DNA from: Betaproteobacteria bacterium
Lineage (GTDB): Bacteria > Pseudomonadota > Gammaproteobacteria > Burkholderiales > SG8-41
DNA length: 64,000 bases
Assembly: GCA_021732605.1 (NCBI GenBank)
Contig: JAKFUS010000015.1
Span: 1 to 64,000 of the forward strand
Reading direction: 5' to 3'
Shown: positions 58,306 to 64,000 of the stretch, in pieces
Numbering within the stretch: the first letter of the stretch is position 1
Layout: each line of letters starts with the position of its first letter
Translations under genes and position numbers: made by a program
Notes under the pieces: generated by a model
What the model was told of the DNA's origin: nothing
The model's database searches: none
Seen by the model: the letters and a program-made list of their open reading frames with translations, nothing else

Positions 58306-59457
58306 TTACTCTGGCGCAATCCCGGGCACCGGGCGCCGGCGCTCGAGGTGGTAACGCACCAGCGCCGCCAGACGATACATGCCGTGCACGAACTTGCCGT
58401 AAGGCATGGTCAGGAAAAGTGCCAACACAAAGCCCAGATGGATCGCGAGCCAGGTGCCCATCGATGCGCCTTCACGAAACGCCAAGAGGCCGAGGCCGGT
58501 CAGGCTGATCATGAACAGCAGCACCAGAAAGCCGGCATCCATGCCGGTCTGCTCCGGTACTTTGAACTCGGGATCACGCTGCGTCTTGATCCACAGCAGC
58601 CCCGCCGGTCCGATCAACAGACCGATGCCGCCGACGATGCCGAGCAGCACCGGCAGGCTGGTCACCGGGTATGGCGCCGGCTGGCCGAGCACATAGTGGT
58701 ACAGCGTCGCCACACTGGTCGCGGCAAAACACAGCATGAAACCGTAGAAGGTGAAGTGATGGTAAATCTTGCGCGCGAAGGATTTCTGTTCAGTCGGATA
58801 GGTGCAGCCTTCCTTGTCACTGCCACCGCCGAGGTTTTTCAGCGTCAGCGCGTCATGCAAGCCTTCGGCCAGCGGTCCGCCCTTGAAAAAGTCCGCCAGT
58901 TCCTCACCCATGTACGGCCAGAAGCGCAGGAAACCCATCAACAGCGCAAACCCTACGAATAGAGACACTGCGCCGAACACGCCCGCCATCAGGTTGTGCG
59001 GCATTAGCGCATAGAAGGAACCCTGCGCGTCACTGTGCGCGGCAAAGAACTGCTCCGGATTGGAAATGGCGCCCGCCAGCCAGAACAGCAGGCCGATGCT
59101 CAGCGCCGAAATCAGGCTGACCGCCACACCGTTGTTTTCGTAGAGCTTGCCGAGGAAACCGGGCCAGGCATAACGACGATAAGTCTCGCCGCGCGCCTTG
59201 GCCATCAGTTTCGGGAAATTCACCTGGAATTCATGCGGCGGCGAGAACTGGCAGGCATACAGGCAGGAGCCGCAGTTGTGGCACAGGTTGCCGAGGTACA
59301 ACACGTCGTTCTCGGTGAATTCGAGACGGCGCGCCAGTGCCGGGAACACCGAGCAGTAACCTTCGCAGTAACGGCAGGCGTTGCAGATGCGCAGCACGCG
59401 CTGCGCGTCCTCGATCAGTTCGTCGAGGGTCATCGCTTTGTCTTCAGCCGCGAACAT
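58306..59457 (-). CDS. tcuB: Tricarballylate utilization protein TcuB-like (4Fe-4S membrane electron carrier)
   Basis: A 383-residue protein. Two 4Fe-4S motifs (CNACRYCEGYCSVFP and CHNCGSCLYACQFSPP) are near residues 25-70, followed by six or so TM helices (LISALSIGLLFWLAGAIS and others). This is the layout of TcuB/CitB, which reoxidises the flavin of TcuA and passes electrons to the membrane. AGGAGG about nine bases before the ATG at 59457 decides the start, so it overlaps the tcuA stop by 14 bases. Confidence 0.87.
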   Translation of the reverse strand: MFAAEDKAMTLDELIEDAQRVLRICNACRYCEGYCSVFPALARRLEFTENDVLYLGNLCHNCGSCLYACQFSPPHEFQVNFPKLMAKARGETYRRYAWPGFLGKLYENNGVAVSLISALSIGLLFWLAGAISNPEQFFAAHSDAQGSFYALMPHNLMAGVFGAVSLFVGFALLMGFLRFWPYMGEELADFFKGGPLAEGLHDALTLKNLGGGSDKEGCTYPTEQKSFARKIYHHFTFYGFMLCFAATSVATLYHYVLGQPAPYPVTSLPVLLGIVGGIGLLIGPAGLLWIKTQRDPEFKVPEQTGMDAGFLVLLFMISLTGLGLLAFREGASMGTWLAIHLGFVLALFLTMPYGKFVHGMYRLAALVRYHLERRRPVPGIAPE

Positions 59458-60841
59458 ATTTAGCCGCCTCCTCGCCCGCGATACGTCCAAACGTAGTGCC
59501 GATGGACATGCCGATGCCCGCCAGGTACCCCTTGCCCAATACATTGCCTGCCATGATTTCCCCTGCTGCGAAGATGTTTTTGCAGGGCTTGTCGTCCTGC
59601 AGGATCATCCGCGACTTGTCGTCGACGGTGACCCCGAGATAAGTAAAGGTGATGCCCGGCCGCAGCGGATAACCAAAATAAGGCGGCGTATCGAGTTTCA
59701 GCGCCCAGTGGGTTTTCGCCGGCGTGATGCCTTCGGTTACACAATCGTCCTGGATGGTGTGATCAAAGGTACCGGGCCGCACTGCAGCGTTGAATTCAGC
59801 GACGGTTTTCTCCAGCGCATCCGGATTGATTTCGAGTTTGGTCGCCAGCTCACGTAATGTTTTGGCGCGGATCGGCGGATACACCGGCGGCATGAACTTG
59901 CCCATGGCCTTGGCGTCAATGATCGAATATCCGATCTGGTCGGGCTGCCCCGCCACCAGCCGGCCCCAGATCGCGTAACGTTTGGGCCAGAAATCCTCGC
60001 CCTCATCATAAAAGCGCTGTGCGTGCTTGTTGACCACGATGCCCAGCGACACCGCATCGACACGGGTGATGATGCCGCCGTCGTATTTCGGCGAGCGCGC
60101 ATCAATCGCCACGCAATGGCCCTGCATCGCATCGCTGATCTGCTTCGCGCCCTTGGCCAGCAGCACTTTCAGCACATCGCCGCGGTTATACGGCGTGCCG
60201 CGCACCAGGAAGTTTTTCGCTGCCGGACCCCAGGCTTCTTCCAGCCATTCGAGATTGGCCTGAAACCCACCGCATGCAATCACCACGGCCTTGGCGCGCA
60301 CCTTGTGTTCGGCACCTTCGTAGGTGAAGGTCGCCGACTTGAAGCTGTCGCCGTCGATTTCGAGGTCGGTGATCTTGGCTTCGTAATGAATGGCGATGCC
60401 GAGCTGTTCAGCCGAGTGGTAATACGCATTCATCAGCGCCTTGCCGCCACCGAGGAAAAAGGCATTGGTGCGCGACAGATGCAGCGTGCCGCCGAGTGGC
60501 GGCTGGAAGCGCACGCCGTGTTTGTACATCCACGGCCGGCACATGGAGGTATGTTTTAACGTGATCCGCGCCAGGTGTTCGCTGGTCAGGCCACCGGTGA
60601 CCTTCAGCAGATCCTGCCAGTATTCCTCTTCGGGATAGGTACCGGTGAGGATGTCCTGCGGCTCTTCATGCATGCAGCGCAGGTTGCGGGTGTGGCGGCT
60701 GTTGCCGCCGCGGAAGGGTTTCGGTGCGCCTTCAAGCAGCATGACGCTGCAACCGGCTTCGCGCGCCATCAGCGCCGCACACAAGGCTGCGTTGCCGCCA
60801 CCGACGACCAGCAGATCCCAGGTTTTGTTTGTATCGAGCAT
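59444..60841 (-). CDS. tcuA: FAD-dependent tricarballylate dehydrogenase TcuA-like
   Basis: A 465-residue flavoprotein of the fumarate reductase/succinate dehydrogenase type. It has the Rossmann LLVVGGGNAALCAALMAREAG, GGNSRHTRNLRC, CGGFQANLEWL, ARSPKYDGGIITRVDA and GEIMAGNVLGKGYLAGIG. It matches TcuA, which oxidises tricarballylate to cis-aconitate. The ATG at 60841 has GAAGG nearby. With TcuB it forms an operon; MFS and a Bug receptor gene lie within 2 kb. A related dicarboxylate is possible. Confidence 0.88.
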   Translation of the reverse strand: MLDTNKTWDLLVVGGGNAALCAALMAREAGCSVMLLEGAPKPFRGGNSRHTRNLRCMHEEPQDILTGTYPEEEYWQDLLKVTGGLTSEHLARITLKHTSMCRPWMYKHGVRFQPPLGGTLHLSRTNAFFLGGGKALMNAYYHSAEQLGIAIHYEAKITDLEIDGDSFKSATFTYEGAEHKVRAKAVVIACGGFQANLEWLEEAWGPAAKNFLVRGTPYNRGDVLKVLLAKGAKQISDAMQGHCVAIDARSPKYDGGIITRVDAVSLGIVVNKHAQRFYDEGEDFWPKRYAIWGRLVAGQPDQIGYSIIDAKAMGKFMPPVYPPIRAKTLRELATKLEINPDALEKTVAEFNAAVRPGTFDHTIQDDCVTEGITPAKTHWALKLDTPPYFGYPLRPGITFTYLGVTVDDKSRMILQDDKPCKNIFAAGEIMAGNVLGKGYLAGIGMSIGTTFGRIAGEEAAKYVRG

Positions 60842-60879
60842 GGATGGGCCTTCGCTCAAAAAATTAGGCTCTCAAAATG

Positions 60880-60900
60880 TGCGCGGATTATACCCGCGCA
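60880..60900 (-). promoter_or_regulatory. Candidate tcuA -10 box in a 7-bp inverted repeat
   Basis: On the minus strand TGCGCGG-GTATAAT-CCGCGCA places TATAAT in the loop of a perfect stem, about 40 bases before the tcuA ATG. It also lies just after the stop of the gene at 60935, so it could instead be a weak terminator. The same design precedes rdgC (1679-1694). Confidence 0.35.
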
Positions 60901-60934
60901 ACGGGCCGCGCTCACCTGCGGCTGTTCCGCGTTT

Positions 60935-61798
60935 TCACATGTTGAACAGTTCGTCCACGGCAAAACGCCGCGGGATCAGTTGCTGGCGGAACGCATAGTG
61001 GATGATCAGGTCGAGGGTGGGCCGCAGCGCTTCGATGCCGGACTGTATGCAATCAGCACCCGGCATGTCCGGCGCCAGCTCAGCACTCTGTTGCAACAAC
61101 CGCACCATCTCCTCCGCCAGCCATGGCTGCGCACGCGCGAGGTCGCGATGCAGCACCATCACATGGTTCAGCGGCCGCACCTTGTGCCGCTCACGCCAGC
61201 GCGCAAGCGCCGCCTGTGGCTCGGGAATCACCGGCTGCAGCACGCCGTCAGCCTGATCGCTGACACTGACCACGCCGGCGTCGAGTTCACCGGCACGCAA
61301 CATGCCGACCAGAATCTTGCCCGCAGGTGCGCGCGTCACGTTCGGCGGCTCTATGCATTCCGGCACATGTGGGTCTTCAAACGCCACCCAGTGCACGCGG
61401 TCGAGGTCGACACCGTAATCATGGGCAAGGATGCCGCGCACCCAGGCCACGGTGGTCACCGAATGTGCGCGGATGCCGATGCGCCGCCCCTGCAGATCAT
61501 TCGGCCGCAGCACAACCTGCGCGGTATTACAGGCTAGGCAGGGATGCGGCGGGATCGCCATCACCACCGTCGGCAGCAGCACCAGCGGTTTGCCGTGGGC
61601 CAGCGCCTGCAGGTAGGTCACGATCGCCAGCTCGGCTACGTCGAATTCGCCACGGATCACCGCTTTGAACGCGTTTTGGGGGAGCTTCTCCGCAGCAAAG
61701 TCAAAACGCACGCCGGGCGAGGCCACCCCGCCCTTTTTCAGGGCCGCCGTATTGGGGTAATCCCCCAGCAAAGTGTGCAACTGCAGCACGTCGGTCAT
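60935..61798 (-). CDS. 4,5-dihydroxyphthalate decarboxylase-like/periplasmic-binding-fold protein
   Basis: A 287-residue protein with the PBP2-like fold of 4,5-dihydroxyphthalate decarboxylase (Pht5) and related substrate binders. It has LHTLLGDYPNTAALKKG, AFKAVIRGEFDVAELAI, LRPNDLQGRRIGIRAHSVTTVAWVRG (in two parts), and RPTLDLIIHYAFRQQLIPR. There is no signal peptide, so a cytosolic enzyme is more likely than a receptor. AGGAGGT four bases before the ATG at 61798 fixes the start. Head-to-head with the Bug gene at 61933. Confidence 0.8.
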   Translation of the reverse strand: MTDVLQLHTLLGDYPNTAALKKGGVASPGVRFDFAAEKLPQNAFKAVIRGEFDVAELAIVTYLQALAHGKPLVLLPTVVMAIPPHPCLACNTAQVVLRPNDLQGRRIGIRAHSVTTVAWVRGILAHDYGVDLDRVHWVAFEDPHVPECIEPPNVTRAPAGKILVGMLRAGELDAGVVSVSDQADGVLQPVIPEPQAALARWRERHKVRPLNHVMVLHRDLARAQPWLAEEMVRLLQQSAELAPDMPGADCIQSGIEALRPTLDLIIHYAFRQQLIPRRFAVDELFNM

Positions 61799-61932
61799 CG
61801 GGACCTCCTCCTCCGGCGTTACAGGCGGTATTGGCACAGTATCGTGCAGCCACCGCAGGGCGCTCGTATAATCCTGTCACGGTCGCCGGAAGACACGAGC
61901 AGGCCAAACGATAACACTGGAGGGGAAGTCTG

Positions 61933-62919
61933 ATGACCCGCTACTTCAAACCCGGAACACCGCTGGCCGCAGCCTGTGCGGCAGTGCTGGCACTGGCTGC
62001 CGGCGGCGTGACTGCGGAAGACTATCCGGTGCGCCCGGTGCGCCTGATCATTGGTTTCCCCCCCGGCGGCGCCACCGATCTGGTTGCGCGCATCATCGCG
62101 CCCAAGCTGGGTGAGACGCTGAAACAGCAGGTGGTCATCGACAACCGGGCCGGCGCCAATGGCACCATCGGTGCGGAAATGGCGGCGAACGCGACCCCCG
62201 ACGGATATAACCTGCACCTCGGCACACTGGGCGCTCTGGTGATCAGTCCGACCATCACCAAAGTGCCGTACGACCCGCTGAAGGATTTTTCAACAATTTC
62301 CATGGCCGTGCAGTTGCAGAACATGTTCATCGTGCATCCGACGGTTGCCGCCAAGTCCATCCCCGAGCTGATCACGCTCGCCAAACTAAAGCCGGGAACG
62401 CTGAATTACGCATCATCGGGACTCGGCAGTCCCGGACATCTCGCCGGCGAATTGTTCAAGACCATCGCCAAAATCGACATGGTGCATATTCCGTACAAGG
62501 GCGGCGGTCCGGCGCTGACCGATCTGGTCGCAGGGCATACCCCGATTTTTGTTGCCGTCATTTCCACCGGCGTGCCGCCTGTGAAGGCCGGCCGCGCCGT
62601 GGCGCTGGCGGTGACCGGCGCCAAACGCTCGCCGGCCTTGCCGGATGTGCCGACGGTCGCCGAAACCCCGGGCCTCAAAGGGTACGAAGCCAGCAACTGG
62701 TACGGCATGCTCGCCCCGGCCGATACGCCGAAGCCGGTGATCGACAAGCTGAACAAGGATCTGGCCACAGTGCTGAAATCCGCTGACGTGCGCGACGCCC
62801 TGCTCGCCCGCGGCATCGAGACCATGAGTTCGACACCGGATGAATTCACCGCCTACATCAAGTCTGAAACGGCGAAGTGGGACAAAGTCATCCGGGCGGC
62901 GAATCTGAAGCCCAATTGA
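61933..62919 (+). CDS. Bug-family periplasmic substrate-binding protein
   Basis: A 328-residue receptor: leader MTRYFKPGTPLAAACAAVLA, mature near VTA-EDYPVRPVR. GGAGGGG is upstream of the ATG. Loops GFPPGGATDLVAR and YKGGGPALTDLVAGH match the consensus. It is nearest to the receptor at 46456 among those here. It diverges from the dihydroxyphthalate-decarboxylase-like gene, so both may respond to one substrate together with tcuAB. Confidence 0.93.
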   Translation: MTRYFKPGTPLAAACAAVLALAAGGVTAEDYPVRPVRLIIGFPPGGATDLVARIIAPKLGETLKQQVVIDNRAGANGTIGAEMAANATPDGYNLHLGTLGALVISPTITKVPYDPLKDFSTISMAVQLQNMFIVHPTVAAKSIPELITLAKLKPGTLNYASSGLGSPGHLAGELFKTIAKIDMVHIPYKGGGPALTDLVAGHTPIFVAVISTGVPPVKAGRAVALAVTGAKRSPALPDVPTVAETPGLKGYEASNWYGMLAPADTPKPVIDKLNKDLATVLKSADVRDALLARGIETMSSTPDEFTAYIKSETAKWDKVIRAANLKPN

Positions 62920-62942
62920 TCGCAGCCGATCGTCCAAAAACA

Positions 62943-62973
62943 AACGGGCGGAAATTTCCGCCCGTTTTTTTAT
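62943..62973. terminator. Bidirectional rho-independent terminator
   Basis: AACGGGCGGAAA/TTTCCGCCCGTT with a T tract on the right and an A-rich left flank, between convergent genes. Confidence 0.9.
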
Positions 62974-62991
62974 GCGCCCTGCCCGTGATCG

Positions 62992-63876
62992 TCAGTCCCG
63001 GAAGAACGTGCTGATCTCGTCGTAGACCATGTCCGGCACCTGCTCCGCCGGATAGTGACCGCAGGGCAGCGGCTTGATGCGCACAATGTTCGCTGCATAC
63101 TGCGGCCAGGCTTTGCGCGGATCGAAATGTTTTTCGGTGTGGCTTTTCTCACCCCAATACACCGCCGTCGGGCACTGGATCTTGCGCCCGGCGTTGAAGT
63201 CTTCGGTATCCATTGCCATGTCCACCGACACTGCGGCGCGATAGTCTTCGCACACGCCGTGGATGTTTTCGGCGGTGCAGACCCGCGCGTATTCCTTCAA
63301 TGTTTCTTCAGAGAAACCGCCCTTGCCGATGCCGAGCTTGGTCAGCTTCTGCTTGATGTAGTAATCGTACTTGCCCTCAATCAGTTTTTCCGGGATGTCA
63401 TAGGCTTGGGCCATGAAAAACCAGTGTGAGGAATTCAGCGCCCATTGCCAGGTGGCGTTGGTCAGCATGTGGTGCGTGGGCAGGATGTCGAAGCTGGCAA
63501 ATTTTTTGATCTTGTCCGGATGGTCCAGCGCCATGCGGAATGCGGTGCGCGCACCGCGGTCGTGGCCGGCGACACAGAATTGTTTGAAGCCCAGGTGCGC
63601 CATGACGTCGATCTGGTCCTGGCCCATGCGGCGGAAGGAATAGTTGCTGTGGTCAGGCAGTCCGCGCGGCTTGCCGCTGTCGCCGTAACCACGCAAATCG
63701 GTCACCACCACCGTAAAATCTTTCGCCAGTCGCGGCGCGACCAGATGCCAGTGCACATGGGTCAGCGGGTTGCCGTGCAGCAGCAGGATCGGCGGGCCAT
63801 TGCCGCCATAGCGCAGATTGATTTTGACTTCGGGATCGGTAGTCTGAACCTGGACATGCTTGAAACCTTCGAACAC
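62992..63876 (-). CDS. Alpha/beta hydrolase, haloacetate dehalogenase-like
   Basis: A 294-residue alpha/beta hydrolase with the haloacetate/fluoroacetate dehalogenase signature. LLLHGNPLTHVHWH holds the oxyanion region, DLRGYGDSGKP is typical, VAGHDRGART carries the nucleophilic Asp where esterases have Ser, and CGHYPAEQVPD the catalytic His. A GTG at 63876 is used because AGGAG lies before it and the product begins MFEGF, like known dehalogenases; an ATG five codons earlier is the alternative. The halide-binding His/Trp/Tyr set is not fully verified, so an epoxide hydrolase is possible. Confidence 0.85.
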   Translation of the reverse strand: MFEGFKHVQVQTTDPEVKINLRYGGNGPPILLLHGNPLTHVHWHLVAPRLAKDFTVVVTDLRGYGDSGKPRGLPDHSNYSFRRMGQDQIDVMAHLGFKQFCVAGHDRGARTAFRMALDHPDKIKKFASFDILPTHHMLTNATWQWALNSSHWFFMAQAYDIPEKLIEGKYDYYIKQKLTKLGIGKGGFSEETLKEYARVCTAENIHGVCEDYRAAVSVDMAMDTEDFNAGRKIQCPTAVYWGEKSHTEKHFDPRKAWPQYAANIVRIKPLPCGHYPAEQVPDMVYDEISTFFRD

Positions 63877-64000
63877 GGCATTGCTCCTCATGAAGAAGGC
63901 AACGATGCTACCGCACCACGGGACTTCCTGTTCATCGCATGCCGCGATATGGACACGCAATACATCGCATCACGCGTGCTAACATCGCGCCGTTTCCTGC

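Noticed and set aside
1-64000. Insertion sequences, prophage or rRNA operons
   Set aside because: No transposase, integrase, terminase or capsid motifs and no rRNA-like sequence were seen on either strand.

Overview
The window looks like chromosomal DNA of a high-GC betaproteobacterium, most likely of the order Burkholderiales. The reasons are strong G/C bias at third codon positions, a RdgC homologue, and eleven periplasmic Bug (TctC-type) substrate-binding proteins in 64 kb, a lineage-typical expansion. There is no rRNA, intact tRNA, transposase, prophage core or CRISPR array. Almost everything is small-molecule catabolism: CoA transferases, acyl-CoA dehydrogenases, FMN hydroxy-acid oxidases, aldolases and lyases, each set paired with one or more Bug receptors. 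Only one classical transcription factor (a CysB-like LysR regulator) is present.

Layout. 1-9.9 kb: a truncated FMN hydroxy-acid oxidase, rdgC, small proteins, a second oxidase, a CoA transferase plus acyl-CoA dehydrogenase, a split thiamine-diphosphate decarboxylase, a DUF559 nuclease gene bracketed by palindromic repeats, and an aldehyde dehydrogenase. 9.9-17.1 kb: a glutathione transferase, the LysR regulator divergent from a TauD-type dioxygenase, then AtuA-like, DUF4387, a double alpha/beta-barrel protein and SucCD-like CoA ligase subunits. 17.1-26.7 kb: two adjacent acyl-CoA dehydrogenases, four Bug genes (three in tandem with duplicated terminators), an SDR, a CoA transferase and a guanidinium-type SMR exporter. 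27-28.8 kb: two uncharacterised envelope proteins. 28.8-37.2 kb: an isopropylmalate-dehydrogenase-like enzyme, a hydroxy-acid oxidase with a histone-like tail, an isocitrate-lyase/PEP-mutase enzyme, an enolase-superfamily enzyme, LeuCD-like dehydratase subunits and two Bug receptors. 37.4-40.9 kb: two AT-rich genes (a zinc-ribbon membrane protein and an orphan ParA) around an SDR/Bug pair. 40.9-48.5 kb: BKACE, HpcH/HpaI aldolase, MmgE/PrpD, PdxA-like, two Bug receptors and a 4-oxalomesaconate-hydratase-like enzyme. 48.6-53.2 kb: a compact block of small proteins, then Bug plus CoA transferase. 53.3-55.9 kb: a small island with tRNA-like remnants on both sides, holding a HigBA-like toxin-antitoxin pair and a metallo-beta-lactamase-fold/four-TM protein pair. 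56-64 kb: an amidohydrolase, an MFS transporter, TcuA/TcuB, a dihydroxyphthalate-decarboxylase-like protein, Bug, and a haloacetate-dehalogenase-like hydrolase.

How the genes work together. The recurring unit is a periplasmic receptor plus a few enzymes that activate, oxidise, dehydrate or cleave an organic acid. No TctA/TctB membrane subunits are encoded here, so the receptors must use transporters elsewhere or act as sensors.

The most unusual signals are these. Several intra-operon spacers consist almost wholly of 7-bp (or about 30-bp) tandem repeats lying next to start codons. The tRNA-fragment-bounded island carries an uncharacterised MBL-fold/4TM pair whose metal-binding motif is altered. 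The DUF559 gene sits inside a set of palindromic repeats. An AT-rich 13-mer recurs between genes. A short leader ORF copies the first codons of the SMR exporter.
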